From NCBI RefSeq assembly GCF_003626975.1, contig NZ_CP032616.1, positions 2,790,001 to 2,854,000 of the forward strand: a stretch of 64,000 bases of DNA, written 5' to 3'. The position numbers and the translations under genes are program-made. The notes below the pieces were generated by a model. The model did no database searches and was not told where the DNA came from. It was given only the letters and a program-made list of their open reading frames with translations. The stretch comes from Pseudomonas sp. DY-1. GTDB lineage: Bacteria > Pseudomonadota > Gammaproteobacteria > Pseudomonadales > Pseudomonadaceae. Positions 28,403 through 36,910 of the stretch are shown one piece after another. Positions within the stretch are counted from its first letter, which is position 1, and each line of letters begins with the position of its first letter.

Positions 28403-30175
28403 ATGACCGTCACCGAGCAGTTGAGCGCACTGGGCCTGATCCTCGCTCACGGCGACTTGCACAGCCTGTTTCAGCCGATTCTGTCGCTGTCGGAGCGACG
28501 CATCCTCGGCTACGAGGCGCTGACCCGCGGCCCCTCCAACAGCCCTTTGCACTCCCCCATGACCCTGTTCGCGGTGGCGCGCCACGCCGGACGTCTGAGC
28601 GAACTTGAAATGGCCTGCCGCAAGACTGCGTGCCACCGTTTCAAGGACCTCAAGCTCGATGGCCTGCTGTTCCTCAACGTGTCTCCGGAGTCCCTGCTGG
28701 ACCCGGCGCACCAGCCAGGCCGCACCTTGAAGATGCTGCAAGCCTTCGGTATCCCTCCGAGCCAGGTGGTGATCGAACTGACGGAGCAAACTCCGACCGA
28801 AGACTTCAACCTGCTCGATACCGCCCTGCACCATTACCGCGCCATGGGCTTCTCCATCGCCCTCGACGATCTGGGTGCAGGCTATTCCAGCCTCCGCCTC
28901 TGGTCCGAACTGCGCCCGGACTATGTGAAGATCGACCGCCACTTCATCGACGGTATCCACCAGGACGCGGTGAAGCGAGAGTTCGTCGAGTCTATCCTGA
29001 AGATGGCAAAAGCCTCGCGGGCCCAGGTCATCGCCGAAGGTATCGAACTGCCGGAAGAGCTCGCGGTGCTTGCGGAAATGGGGGTCGACCTGGTCCAGGG
29101 CTACCTGCTTGGACGCCCCCAGGAACGTCCCTCGCGAGACGCCCGCGCGTTGTTGCCGACAATGGAATCGCTCAGCAGCATGAACGAGGAGAACCGCGAC
29201 CTCTGCGCACTACTCAACGAACAGCTGGCGGTACATGAGGACACGCCCATCCACGAGGTGCTGGAAACGTTCCGGGCCCAGGCCAACCTCAACTCGCTGG
29301 CTGTGCTGGACGCCCATCAGCGCCCGGTTGGCATCGTGCATCGTCATCTGCTCTCCGAAGCCCTGCTGCGTCCTTTCGCTACTGACCTGTTCACCCGGAA
29401 ATCGGTGAATCGACTGATGAGCGCAGACTTCCTCGCCGTGGAGATGGGGCAGTCGCTGCAACAGGTCAGCCGCCTTATCACCAGCCGTGCGCGGCAACGT
29501 ATCGAAGAGGACTTCATCATCATTCTCGACGGTCGCTACCGGGGCCTCGGACGGGTGATCGACGTGCTCAAGCTGATTACCGAACTGAAGATCCAGCAAG
29601 CCCGCCATGCCAATCCACTGACCCTGCTACCGGGCAACGTGCCCATCCAGCAATGCCTGACACGCCTGCTGCAACAACGCCGTCAGGCGGTGGTTTGCTA
29701 CGTCGACATCGACAGCTTCAAGCCCTTCAACGACCTCTATGGCTACGCCAAGGGCGACGAGGTGCTGCTGTGCCTGGCCCAGTGCCTGAGCGAGCGCGTG
29801 GACCCGGCACGGGACTTCGTCGGTCATATCGGCGGTGACGATTTCATGCTGGTACTGGGATCGGACGATTGGCGCATGCGGCTCAACCATCTGCTGGAAG
29901 ACTTCCAGGGTCAGTGTCGGCGCTTCTACCGCAACGATCATCTGGAGGCGGGCTGCTTCGTTGCCCACAATCGCCACGGCCAGCGCGAGGAGTATCCGCT
30001 GCTGTCGCTGTCCATCGGTGTAGTAACACTCAAGGCCGAAGACTGCGTGCGGCTTGATGCCTCGCAACTGGCGGGGCTCGCCTCGGAGGCCAAACGCCAC
30101 GCCAAGACAATGCCAGGCTACAGCTTGCACATCATCGAAGCGGTTTCATCAGGGGCGGAGTCAATCCCCCAATGA
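28403..30175 (+). CDS. EAL - CBS pair - GGDEF-like c-di-GMP protein
   Basis: 590 residues. The EAL domain (about 1-245) keeps its key residues: GYEALTRGP, ELTEQ, LDDLGAGYSS, DYVKIDRHF and AEGIE, so phosphodiesterase activity is plausible. Two CBS repeats (about 270-395) follow, then a GGDEF domain (about 405-580) whose motif is IGGDDF, so cyclase activity is uncertain. No membrane segment. CBS domains usually sense adenine nucleotides. A homologue follows prc in P. aeruginosa. Confidence 0.88.
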   Translation: MTVTEQLSALGLILAHGDLHSLFQPILSLSERRILGYEALTRGPSNSPLHSPMTLFAVARHAGRLSELEMACRKTACHRFKDLKLDGLLFLNVSPESLLDPAHQPGRTLKMLQAFGIPPSQVVIELTEQTPTEDFNLLDTALHHYRAMGFSIALDDLGAGYSSLRLWSELRPDYVKIDRHFIDGIHQDAVKREFVESILKMAKASRAQVIAEGIELPEELAVLAEMGVDLVQGYLLGRPQERPSRDARALLPTMESLSSMNEENRDLCALLNEQLAVHEDTPIHEVLETFRAQANLNSLAVLDAHQRPVGIVHRHLLSEALLRPFATDLFTRKSVNRLMSADFLAVEMGQSLQQVSRLITSRARQRIEEDFIIILDGRYRGLGRVIDVLKLITELKIQQARHANPLTLLPGNVPIQQCLTRLLQQRRQAVVCYVDIDSFKPFNDLYGYAKGDEVLLCLAQCLSERVDPARDFVGHIGGDDFMLVLGSDDWRMRLNHLLEDFQGQCRRFYRNDHLEAGCFVAHNRHGQREEYPLLSLSIGVVTLKAEDCVRLDASQLAGLASEAKRHAKTMPGYSLHIIEAVSSGAESIPQ

Positions 30176-30176
30176 G

Positions 30177-30647
30177 TCAGAGACCGAGCTCACCTGCGCG
30201 CTGCTCAGCGCGCCTGGCCGAATCGCCATCGGGCTCCAGGCCCGGGCCGCCGTCGCGGTAAAGGTCGACCAGCTTTCGCGCCGCCAGTGGATGACCGGCA
30301 TCGGCCGCCAGCTTCCACCAGCGTGCAGCTTCCGCGGCATCCGGAGCCTGGCGGGCATCGCCGGCCAGACTCAGCACACCGAGCTGATAGGCGGACTTGC
30401 CATCTCCGGCCTGAGCTGCCAGACGGAGCAGGCGAATACCCTCTTCCCGCGCGCCGAAGCCATGTCCCCGGTGCAGCAGGAGATGGCCGTAAAAGCTCTG
30501 TGCAGGAACATCGCCCAAAGCAGCCATGCGCGCGAACTGGCCTTGCATCCACTGCCAGGCACGCGGATGGGCCACCAGCTTGGGGAAGCGCATGAGCCGG
30601 CGTGCCACCAGGTAGCCGAGCCGAGCCCGCAGCTTCCAGAGCATCAC
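30177..30647 (-). CDS. Sel1-repeat protein
   Basis: 156 residues with TPR-like Sel1 repeats (GDVPAQSFYGHLLLHRGHG, EGIRLLRLAAQAGDGKSAYQLGVLSL, EAARWWKLAADAGHPLAARKL). Probably a scaffold for protein contacts. Last of three overlapping genes (TCAT overlap with the preceding gene). Confidence 0.75.
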   Translation of the reverse strand: MMLWKLRARLGYLVARRLMRFPKLVAHPRAWQWMQGQFARMAALGDVPAQSFYGHLLLHRGHGFGAREEGIRLLRLAAQAGDGKSAYQLGVLSLAGDARQAPDAAEAARWWKLAADAGHPLAARKLVDLYRDGGPGLEPDGDSARRAEQRAGELGL

Positions 30648-31009
30648 TGCTCCTCGGGGTAGGTGAACTCGAACACCCGTGCCACTTCAGCCGCATGCCA
30701 GGACGCGGCAGCGGTGCCATCCGGTGGACCGGCGAAGCGGCCAAGGCGTTCCACACACTCGAAGAAGCCGGTACGCGGCAGGCGGCTGGCGCCCTGGCTG
30801 ATCACCAGGGAGCTACGCAACGGGCGCTCGGCGCGTGCATCGAGGGCGGCCAGGTGTTCGAGGGCCGCGGTGAGAGTCTGCATCGCCGGGGACGGCAATT
30901 GCAGGCGCTCGATCAACGCGCGGTAGGTCAGCAGGTGACGCTGGCGGCGAGCATCTTCCAGTTCATCCAACAAGGCTTGCCAGTGCTGGCGGCTGATTCG
31001 CAGACTCAA
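30644..31009 (-). CDS. conserved hypothetical protein in an XRE-regulated operon
   Basis: 121 residues, soluble; basic/hydrophobic N-terminal helix-rich part (LRISRQHWQALLDELEDARRQRHLLTYRALIERL) and a C-terminal part with ASRLPRTGFFECVERLGRF. No family recognised. It overlaps both neighbours by 4 nt, so it is cotranslated with them. Confidence 0.65.
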   Translation of the reverse strand: MSLRISRQHWQALLDELEDARRQRHLLTYRALIERLQLPSPAMQTLTAALEHLAALDARAERPLRSSLVISQGASRLPRTGFFECVERLGRFAGPPDGTAAASWHAAEVARVFEFTYPEEQ

Positions 31010-31320
31010 GATCCGGACTCCCAGCCGGATACGCCGAGGACACGCGCCAGACTACGCTTAATGGCTTCGTCGGGCTCGCGTTCGCCGCTTTCGATCAGCC
31101 CGAGGTAGTGAGGGCTGATCCCCACGGTGCGGGCCAATTGCTCCAGACTCTGGCCTTGCGCTTCGCGCAGCGACTTCAGTTGTCCGAGCGCAACCTTGGC
31201 TTGTTCGGTGACCGACTCCGTAGTGGCCTGGCCGGCGGCGCGCAGCAGCGCCTGGTATTCGGACCAGGGCAGTACCGCGTACTCCGCCTGGCCGTCACGC
31301 ATGATCACTTGCACACTCAT
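31006..31320 (-). CDS. XRE-family helix-turn-helix regulator
   Basis: 104 residues. The N-terminus (VQVIMRDGQAEYAVLPWSEYQALL) resembles Phd/antitoxin-type N-termini, and the C-terminal HTH is clear (LREAQGQSLEQLARTVGISPHYLGLIESGEREP). First gene of the three-gene overlapping operon; likely self-regulating. Confidence 0.82.
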   Translation of the reverse strand: MSVQVIMRDGQAEYAVLPWSEYQALLRAAGQATTESVTEQAKVALGQLKSLREAQGQSLEQLARTVGISPHYLGLIESGEREPDEAIKRSLARVLGVSGWESGS

Positions 31321-31441
31321 TGAAGCTCCCCGTGGAACGCAGTGCCGACTGCTTCAGCACCTCCATGCAGGCGGCCATATTATCAGGCCGAGGGCCCGCA
31401 GAGGGTGAACTATACTGCGTCCACCTGGCGGGGGAAGGCTC

Positions 31442-32203
31442 GTGACGCGGCATTTTCTTATAGTTCTCTGGATACTTGTCAGCCTCTGGCCCGGACTATC
31501 ACTGGGCGAGGAGTTGCGCTGGGGTTTTGGCCCGGCCGATGGCATGCCCTACGCACAGGTAAGCGACCATGCCCTGCTCGGCGGTTTCATCCGTCATCTG
31601 GGCGAACGCATCGCCGAAGACCTGTCCATAAAAGTCAGCTTCATCGAAACGCCGAACAAGCGCATCGAGGAATCCCTGAAGAACGGGCGCATCCACCTGA
31701 TCTGCAATTCGAATCCGGAATGGATGGTGGACGCAGCTGCGTATCACTGGTCGCCATCGCTGTTCGAAGAGGAAGACGCCCTCCTTCAGCATCGTGATAG
31801 CCCGCGCATCGCCAGCCTTGCCGACCTCAAGGGCAAGGTACTGGGTACCAGCCTGGGCTTCGCCTACAGCATGCCGCTGATGGAAGCCTTCGCGAACAAC
31901 GACGTGGAACGCAAGGACGTGCGCGATCTCGACACCCGCCTGAACTTGCTAAGCCACAAGCGACTGGACGCCATCATCGATATGCGCCGCGCCCTTGCCT
32001 ATGAACTGGCCGTGCGACCCGACGCCCCGCTGGTATTCAGTCCCTGGGTAGTGGAACGCTACCGGCTGCACTGCGCCTATGGCCGTCAGCTGCCGATACC
32101 GGCCGAACAACTGGACGCCGCCCTGCAACGCCTGAGGGACAGTGGTGAAATCGAATCATTGCTACAGGGCGAGCAACAGCGCGCGGGACTTCAGGATCGC
32201 TGA
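31442..32203 (+). CDS. periplasmic solute-binding protein, family 3 type
   Basis: 253 residues from a GTG with GGGGAAGG upstream. Signal peptide ends SLG. The type 3 (amino-acid-type) fold is suggested by NKRIEESLKNGRIHLICNSNPEW, SLADLKGKVLGTSLGFAY and the LDAIIDMRRALAYEL region. No transporter genes are adjacent, so it may feed a signalling protein or an unlinked transporter. Its 3' end overlaps the convergent DUF1232 gene. Confidence 0.72.
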   Translation: MTRHFLIVLWILVSLWPGLSLGEELRWGFGPADGMPYAQVSDHALLGGFIRHLGERIAEDLSIKVSFIETPNKRIEESLKNGRIHLICNSNPEWMVDAAAYHWSPSLFEEEDALLQHRDSPRIASLADLKGKVLGTSLGFAYSMPLMEAFANNDVERKDVRDLDTRLNLLSHKRLDAIIDMRRALAYELAVRPDAPLVFSPWVVERYRLHCAYGRQLPIPAEQLDAALQRLRDSGEIESLLQGEQQRAGLQDR

Positions 32204-32625
32204 GAATCCGGCGCCGGCAACTGTTCCAGGGCTGCTCGTACAGCCGGCGTCTGTCCATCGCGCCACGCACGGAAGGCATCCAGTTCGCCACCCCAGGTTT
32301 TCAGGACCCACGCCAGCACCGCCAGATCGTCGACAAAGCCCATGCCTACCAGCCAATCCGGCAGCGCATCGAGCGGCGTGACGAAGTAAATCAAGGCTCC
32401 CACCACGGCGAGAAACGCCTTGGGGTTGATCTGCCGGTACTCACCGCGCAGCCAGGCATTGGCGAGGGACAGTAACAGTCGCAGGTCATCCTTCACCGCA
32501 CCAAGCCGGCCGCTCTGGCTCGAGCTCTTGCGCGATACCGCCAGCAGCAGTGACGGCAATCGCCCACCGGCGAGGAAACGCTGCGCCAGGGTCAGGTAAC
32601 GCTGGAAATTCCAGGGTGCTTTCAC
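32191..32625 (-). CDS. YkvA-family (DUF1232) membrane protein
   Basis: 144 residues from a GTG at 32625 (GAGGAG 5 nt upstream); the frame runs on to 32676 without a better start. The DUF1232 core ALIYFVTPLDALPDWLVGMGFVDDLAVLAWVL is present. Function of the family is unknown. Three DnaA boxes lie 44-87 nt upstream of its start. Confidence 0.82.
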   Translation of the reverse strand: MKAPWNFQRYLTLAQRFLAGGRLPSLLLAVSRKSSSQSGRLGAVKDDLRLLLSLANAWLRGEYRQINPKAFLAVVGALIYFVTPLDALPDWLVGMGFVDDLAVLAWVLKTWGGELDAFRAWRDGQTPAVRAALEQLPAPDSQRS

Positions 32626-32668
32626 GGCTACTCCTCGGCAGAAGCCTGGCCTAGAGGGCTTGGCGCGG

Positions 32669-32712
32669 TTATCCACGAAATCTGTGGATAACCTTGTTAA
32701 CAGTTTTCCACA
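32669..32712. promoter_or_regulatory. cluster of three DnaA boxes
   Basis: TTATCCACG at 32669-32677, TGTGGATAA (perfect box, reverse) at 32683-32691 and TTTTCCACA at 32704-32712. The first two form an inverted pair. dnaA is not nearby, so this is not an obvious origin; it may titrate DnaA or regulate the DUF1232 gene. Confidence 0.6.
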
Positions 32713-32951
32713 TTACAGGGAAAAGGCCCATGTCATGCGGCTCCGCGACAGATCGGGCAAATTTTGCCCACTACCAAAAGGCCAGGAAAATCAATCATTT
32801 GACCAGACGGTCTGCAATGCGACTGCAAGTCGCACCGAGCACAATCGTGGTTACCCGGTCATGTGCATAACCGTAACACCTTTTCGACGCTCTACTCCCG
32901 ATGTGACTGAAAAGTCGACTTCAGGCTCAGATGAGACTGGCGCTGGAAACG

Positions 32952-32979
32952 AAAACGCCCCGTCGAGACGGGGCGTTCA
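32952..32979 (-). terminator. intrinsic terminator of fklB
   Basis: On the minus strand, stem AACGCCCCGTC/GACGGGGCGTT with a short loop and a TTTTC tail, 20 nt after the stop. Confidence 0.85.
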
Positions 32980-32997
32980 CGCGAAGGCAACTGCCGC

Positions 32998-33708
32998 TTA
33001 TTGCTTGTCGGCGGCCGCCGGATCCTTGATGCCGAGCAGTTCCAGGTCGAACACCAGAACCGAGTTGGCCGGAATGGCCGGGCTCGGGCTCTGCTCGCCA
33101 TAGGCCAGCTCGCTGGGGATGAAGAGTTTGACCTTCTCACCCACGTGCATCAGTTGCAGACCTTCGACCCAACCCGGGATCACGCCATTGACCGGCAGGT
33201 CGATGGGGCTGCCACGCTGGACGGAGCTGTCGAAGACGGTACCGTCAGTCAGCTTGCCTTCGTAGTGAACGGTCACCACGTCAGTCGCCTTGGGCTGGGC
33301 ACCCTCGGCCTTCTTGACGATCTCGTACTGCAGGCCGGAAGCGGTGGTCACAACACCTTCGCGCTTGCCGTTGTCTTCGAGGAATTTCTTGCCGGCTTTT
33401 GCGTTCTCGGCATTCAGCGCGGTCATGCGCTCTTCGGCACGCTTCTGCAGGAAGGCGAAGGCTTCAACCAGCTCTTCGTCCTTCAGGCGCTGCTCTTTCT
33501 TGCCGATGGCATCTTCGATGCCCTGGGCGACAGCCTTGGGATCGAGGTCGTCCATACCTTCCTGGGCGAGGCTCTTGCCCATGTTCAGGCCAATACCGTA
33601 GGAGGCTTTCTGGGCCGGAGTCTTGAGTTCAACGCTGGTCTGCGAATCGCAGCCCGCGAGAACCAGGCCCACCAGGGCCACAGCGGCCGCCAACCGATGT
33701 TGTTTCAT
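32998..33708 (-). CDS. fklB: FKBP-type peptidyl-prolyl isomerase lipoprotein
   Basis: 236 residues. Lipobox LAGC at residues 17-20 makes it a lipoprotein. An N-terminal dimerisation region (SYGIGLNMGKSLAQEGMDDLD) precedes the FKBP domain with VTVHYEGKLTDGTVFDSSV, VIPGWVEGLQLMHVGEKVKLFIPSELAYG. It resembles FkpA/FklB/Mip isomerases acting on periplasmic proteins. The symbol is a family-level choice. Confidence 0.88.
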   Translation of the reverse strand: MKQHRLAAAVALVGLVLAGCDSQTSVELKTPAQKASYGIGLNMGKSLAQEGMDDLDPKAVAQGIEDAIGKKEQRLKDEELVEAFAFLQKRAEERMTALNAENAKAGKKFLEDNGKREGVVTTASGLQYEIVKKAEGAQPKATDVVTVHYEGKLTDGTVFDSSVQRGSPIDLPVNGVIPGWVEGLQLMHVGEKVKLFIPSELAYGEQSPSPAIPANSVLVFDLELLGIKDPAAADKQ

Positions 33709-33882
33709 GCTGAATCCTTGTCTGTCGCCATGATGGCAATACGATGGAGCGGCGAGCTTAGCAGGCCGCCGCGAGAGGTGGCTATGGGCAATAAGAACGG
33801 AGAGTCTGCAATAAGTTCAGCAGCTTGCGCGGCATCACGTAAGCATTGACTGCAGTGTTGCCGGGGATTTTCGACAGGCAAA

Positions 33883-33918
33883 GAAAAAGCCCCCAGGCAT
33901 TGCTACCTGAGGGCTTTT
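33883..33918 (-). terminator. terminator of the promoter-distal tRNA unit
   Basis: On the minus strand, AAGCCCTCAGG...CCTGGGGGCTT followed by TTTCTTT, right after tRNA-Asp. Confidence 0.8.
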
Positions 33919-33921
33919 GTA

Positions 33922-33998
33922 TGGCGCAGCGGACGGGACTCGAACCCGCGACCCCCGGCGTGACAGGCCGGTATTCTAACCGACTGAACTACCGCTGC
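33922..33998 (-). tRNA. tRNA-Asp (GTC), copy 2
   Basis: 77-nt cloverleaf with CCA encoded; acceptor GCAGCGG/CCGCTGC, anticodon loop CTGTCAC, T-loop GGGTTCGAGTCCC. Identical to the copy at 34164. Confidence 0.97.
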
Positions 33999-34013
33999 GC
34001 GTAACCTTGAAAC

Positions 34014-34089
34014 TGGTGGGTGATGACGGGATCGAACCGCCGACCCTCTGCTTGTAAGGCAGATGCTCTCCCGGCTGAGCTAATCACCC
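34014..34089 (-). tRNA. tRNA-Val (TAC), copy 2
   Basis: 76 nt with encoded CCA; acceptor GGGTGAT/ATCACCC (read on the minus strand), anticodon loop CTTACAA, T-loop CGGTTCGATCCCG. Identical to the copy at 34256. Confidence 0.97.
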
Positions 34090-34123
34090 CAATATGCGCC
34101 CAATGAAGGGTCACACACTAAAT

Positions 34124-34157
34124 GAAAAACCCTCAGGCATTACTACCTAAGGGCTTT
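34124..34157 (-). terminator. terminator between the two tRNA units
   Basis: On the minus strand, CCCTTAGG...CCTGAGGG followed by TTTTTCATT. It is a diverged copy of the hairpin at 33883, so the duplication included the terminator. Confidence 0.75.
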
Positions 34158-34163
34158 CGAATA

Positions 34164-34240
34164 TGGCGCAGCGGACGGGACTCGAACCCGCGACCCCCGG
34201 CGTGACAGGCCGGTATTCTAACCGACTGAACTACCGCTGC
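34164..34240 (-). tRNA. tRNA-Asp (GTC), copy 1
   Basis: 77 nt, same sequence as 33922-33998, anticodon GTC. It follows tRNA-Val copy 1 in the transcript. Confidence 0.97.
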
Positions 34241-34255
34241 GCGTAACTGCGAGAT

Positions 34256-34331
34256 TGGTGGGTGATGACGGGATCGAACCGCCGACCCTCTGCTTGTAAG
34301 GCAGATGCTCTCCCGGCTGAGCTAATCACCC
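34256..34331 (-). tRNA. tRNA-Val (TAC), copy 1
   Basis: 76 nt, same sequence as 34014-34089, anticodon TAC. First tRNA of the minus-strand cluster. Confidence 0.97.
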
Positions 34332-34490
34332 TTCACTCTCGAAGTGGGGCGCATTCTAGAGAGGTATCCCGCCTCTGGCAAGTCCCTTTTGAAAAAAAAT
34401 TATCAGGCCTTCCAAAGGCTTAGCTCAGGGTTGAGCCCGACGCCTCCCGATGAGAATAATGCGCGCTTTGTGTCCGGAGGTTTTCCCCTT

Positions 34491-35411
34491 ATGTGGTTTC
34501 GCAACCTGCTTGTCTATCGCCTCACCCAGGATCTGAATATTGATGCCGAGGCGCTGGAAGCCGCGCTGGCGACCAAGCCCGCACGGCCATGTGCCAGCCA
34601 GGAGCTGACCACCTACGGTTTCGTGGCGCCGTTCGGCAAGGGCGCGGATGCACCACTGGTGCACGTCAGCGAAGGCTTCTTCCTGGTTGCCGCGCGCAAG
34701 GAAGAACGCATCCTCCCCGGCAGCGTGGTGCGTGACGCCCTGAAAGAAAAGGTCGACCAGATCGAGACCGAGCAGATGCGCAAGGTCTACAAGAAGGAAC
34801 GCGACCAGCTGAAGGACGAGATCGTCCAGACTTTCCTGCCGCGCGCCTTCATCCGCAAGTCCGCTACATTCGCAGCTATCGCGCCGGCCCAGGGCCTGAT
34901 CCTGGTCGATGCGTCCAGCCCCAAGCGCGCCGAAGACCTGCTTTCCACCCTGCGTGAAGCGATCGGTTCGCTGCCGGTGCGTCCGGCTTCAGTGAAGATC
35001 GCCCCCACCGCTACCCTCACCCAGTGGGTCCAGACCCAGGAAGCGGCCAGCGACTTCTACGTGCTGGACGAGTGCGAACTGCGCGACACCGACGAAGACG
35101 GCGGCGTGGTGCGCTGCAAGCGCCAGGACTTGACCAGCGACGAAATCCAGCTGCACCTGACTTCCGGCAAGTTGGTCACCCAGCTTTCCCTGGCCTGGCA
35201 AGACAAGCTGTCCTTCATCCTCGACGACAAGCTGGTGATCAAGCGCCTGCGCTTCGAGGATCTGCTGCAAGAGAAGGCCGAGCAGGATGGTGGTGATGAC
35301 TCCCTGAGCCAACTCGACGCCAGCTTCACCTTGATGATGCTGACTCTGGTGGAGTTCATCCCGCAGCTCTTCGAAGCCCTGGGCGGCGAAGAGATTCCGC
35401 AGGGCGTCTGA
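34491..35411 (+). CDS. rdgC: recombination-associated protein RdgC
   Basis: 306 residues from ATG 34491 (CCGGAGG about 10 nt upstream). The N-terminus [11 protein letters not shown] and internal [16 protein letters not shown] are diagnostic. RdgC forms a DNA-binding ring dimer that limits RecA. It also lies near the Val/Asp tRNAs in P. aeruginosa. Confidence 0.96.
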   Translation: MWFRNLLVYRLTQDLNIDAEALEAALATKPARPCASQELTTYGFVAPFGKGADAPLVHVSEGFFLVAARKEERILPGSVVRDALKEKVDQIETEQMRKVYKKERDQLKDEIVQTFLPRAFIRKSATFAAIAPAQGLILVDASSPKRAEDLLSTLREAIGSLPVRPASVKIAPTATLTQWVQTQEAASDFYVLDECELRDTDEDGGVVRCKRQDLTSDEIQLHLTSGKLVTQLSLAWQDKLSFILDDKLVIKRLRFEDLLQEKAEQDGGDDSLSQLDASFTLMMLTLVEFIPQLFEALGGEEIPQGV

Positions 35412-35419
35412 CCCCTCCG

Positions 35420-35446
35420 AGCGCCGGCCCCGAGCCGGCGCTTTCA
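35420..35446 (+). terminator. intrinsic terminator of rdgC
   Basis: Stem AGCGCCGGC/GCCGGCGCT with a CCCGA-type loop and a short T run. Confidence 0.75.
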
Positions 35447-35467
35447 CAACGGAGAGAAGGAGGCGCC

Positions 35468-36412
35468 ATGCACGCCCTCGTCACTTTCAGTCGCTTCGTC
35501 GGCAACACCTTTGCCTTCTGGATCCTGCTGTTCGCGGTACTGGCCTTCTACCAGCCCGCCTGGTTCCTGCCGGTCATCCACTGGCTGGTCCCGCTGCTCG
35601 GCCTGATCATGTTCGGCATGGGGCTGACGCTCAAGACCGAAGACTTCCGCGAGGTGTTGCGACGCCCGTTGCGGGTGCTGATCGGCGTACTGGCGCAGTT
35701 CATCATCATGCCGGGACTGGCGTGGCTGCTTTGCAAGCTGATGCAACTACCGGCAGAGATCGCCGTCGGCGTCATCCTGGTGGGCTGCTGCCCAGGCGGC
35801 ACCGCCTCTAACGTGATCACCTGGTTCGCCCGTGGCGATGTCGCCCTGTCGGTAGCCATTACCGCTGCGACTACGCTACTCGCCCCGCTGGTAACGCCGG
35901 CGCTGATCTGGCTGCTGGCCACGGAGTGGCTGCCGGTCCAGTTCGGCGCCCTGTTCACGTCCATCCTGCAGGTGGTGGTCCTGCCCATTGCGCTCGGACT
36001 GGTCGCCCAACGGCTGCTGGGAGAACGCGTCCGCCTGGCGGTCGACGTGCTGCCGCTGGTATCGGTGGTGTGCATCGTCGCGCTCGTCGCCTCGATCGTA
36101 GCCGCCAGCCAGGCGAAGATCGCCGAATCCGGCCTGCTGATCATGGCCGTAGTGGTCCTGCACAATGGGCTCGGTCTGGCCCTGGGGTACTTGGCGGGCC
36201 GCCTCTGTGGCCTGCCGCTGGCCCAGCGCAAGACGCTCTCCATCGAAGTCGGAATGCAGAACTCGGGACTCGGCGCGGCCCTTGCGACCGCGCATTTCTC
36301 GCCGCTGGCCGCAGTGCCCAGCGCGCTGTTCAGCGTCTGGCACAACCTCTCAGGATCGCTGCTGGCTGCGGTGTTCCGGCGCATGGATGAGCCCCGGAAG
36401 GAACGCGAGTAA
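35468..36412 (+). CDS. BASS-family (bile acid:Na+ symporter-like) transporter
   Basis: 314 residues, about nine or ten membrane helices. Family motifs: [39 protein letters not shown] and [16 protein letters not shown]. Bacterial members carry pantoate, pyruvate or other organic anions; the substrate here is unknown. GGAGAAGGAGG precedes the ATG. Confidence 0.88.
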   Translation: MHALVTFSRFVGNTFAFWILLFAVLAFYQPAWFLPVIHWLVPLLGLIMFGMGLTLKTEDFREVLRRPLRVLIGVLAQFIIMPGLAWLLCKLMQLPAEIAVGVILVGCCPGGTASNVITWFARGDVALSVAITAATTLLAPLVTPALIWLLATEWLPVQFGALFTSILQVVVLPIALGLVAQRLLGERVRLAVDVLPLVSVVCIVALVASIVAASQAKIAESGLLIMAVVVLHNGLGLALGYLAGRLCGLPLAQRKTLSIEVGMQNSGLGAALATAHFSPLAAVPSALFSVWHNLSGSLLAAVFRRMDEPRKERE

Positions 36413-36423
36413 CCCCATCCCAC

Positions 36424-36453
36424 CTGGCCGGTCGGACTTGTCCAACCGGCCAG
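36424..36453 (+). terminator. hairpin after the BASS gene
   Basis: CTGGCCGGT/ACCGGCCAG inverted repeat, loop of about 12 bases, no T-tract; likely a 3' end structure that separates the gene from the riboswitch. Confidence 0.5.
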
Positions 36454-36475
36454 GATGTGCAAAATACTGCGCAAC

Positions 36476-36522
36476 GTAAGGACGACCTTACCACTCTGCG
36501 AGTGATCGACGGGGACGGCCCC
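36476..36522 (+). ncRNA. guanidine-II (mini-ykkC) riboswitch
   Basis: Two hairpins with the class-defining ACGR loops: GTAAGG-ACGA-CCTTAC (36476-36491) and GGGG-ACGG-CCCC (36511-36522), separated by 19 nt. The second ends 21 nt before the GGAGG ribosome binding site of sugE. In this class guanidinium stabilises the hairpins and frees translation of a guanidinium exporter. Confidence 0.92.
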
Positions 36523-36553
36523 ATTTCAATCTGTCGTCCAACTGGAGGTCACC

Positions 36554-36868
36554 ATGTCCTGGATCATTCTCTTCTTCGCAGGCCTGTTCGAGGTGGGTTG
36601 GGCCGTCGGCCTGAAGTACACCGACGGCTTCAGCAAGCCACTACCCACGGCCCTCACCGTCATCGCCATGCTCATCAGCCTGGGCCTGCTTGGCCTGGCC
36701 ATGAAAGAGTTGCCGCTGGGCACTGCCTACGCTATCTGGACGGGGGTCGGCGCGGTCGGCACTGTCATCGCCGGCGTCATCCTGTTCGGCGAATCCATGG
36801 CGCTGGTACGCCTGCTCAGCGTCGCGTTGATCATCGGCGGCCTGATCGGCCTCAAGCTCAGCCACTGA
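36554..36868 (+). CDS. sugE: SMR-family guanidinium exporter (SugE/Gdx)
   Basis: 104 residues, four membrane helices. It has the SMR Glu13 ([22 protein letters not shown]) and the SugE/Gdx-type sequence [20 protein letters not shown]. Known Gdx proteins exchange guanidinium for protons. The upstream guanidine-II riboswitch supports this substrate over general drug efflux. Confidence 0.95.
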   Translation: MSWIILFFAGLFEVGWAVGLKYTDGFSKPLPTALTVIAMLISLGLLGLAMKELPLGTAYAIWTGVGAVGTVIAGVILFGESMALVRLLSVALIIGGLIGLKLSH

Positions 36869-36880
36869 CCCCTACAACGG

Positions 36881-36907
36881 AAAAGCCCGCCATTCGGCGG
36901 GCTTTTT
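36881..36907. terminator. bidirectional terminator, sugE / MFS-PlsC
   Basis: AAGCCCGCC/GGCGGGCTT stem with A-tract before and T-tract after, between convergent genes. Confidence 0.85.
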
Positions 36908-36910
36908 CAT

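Larger units (their letters stand above)
32626..32997. promoter_or_regulatory. 372-bp gap between DUF1232 and fklB genes
   Basis: Contains the DnaA-box cluster (32669-32712), small palindromes (GCGACTGCAAGTCGC at 32819-32833) and the fklB terminator. I see no ORF of note and no clear small RNA. AT content is higher than in flanking DNA. Confidence 0.5.

Noticed and set aside
31006..31320. XRE gene as the antitoxin of a toxin-antitoxin pair
   Set aside because: The overlapping partner has no toxin features, and a Sel1 gene is part of the same operon, so the label is not supported.
33922..34331. Regular direct repeats that might be a CRISPR array or integration site
   Set aside because: They are two duplicated tRNA units; no spacers, cas genes, integrase or attachment duplication.
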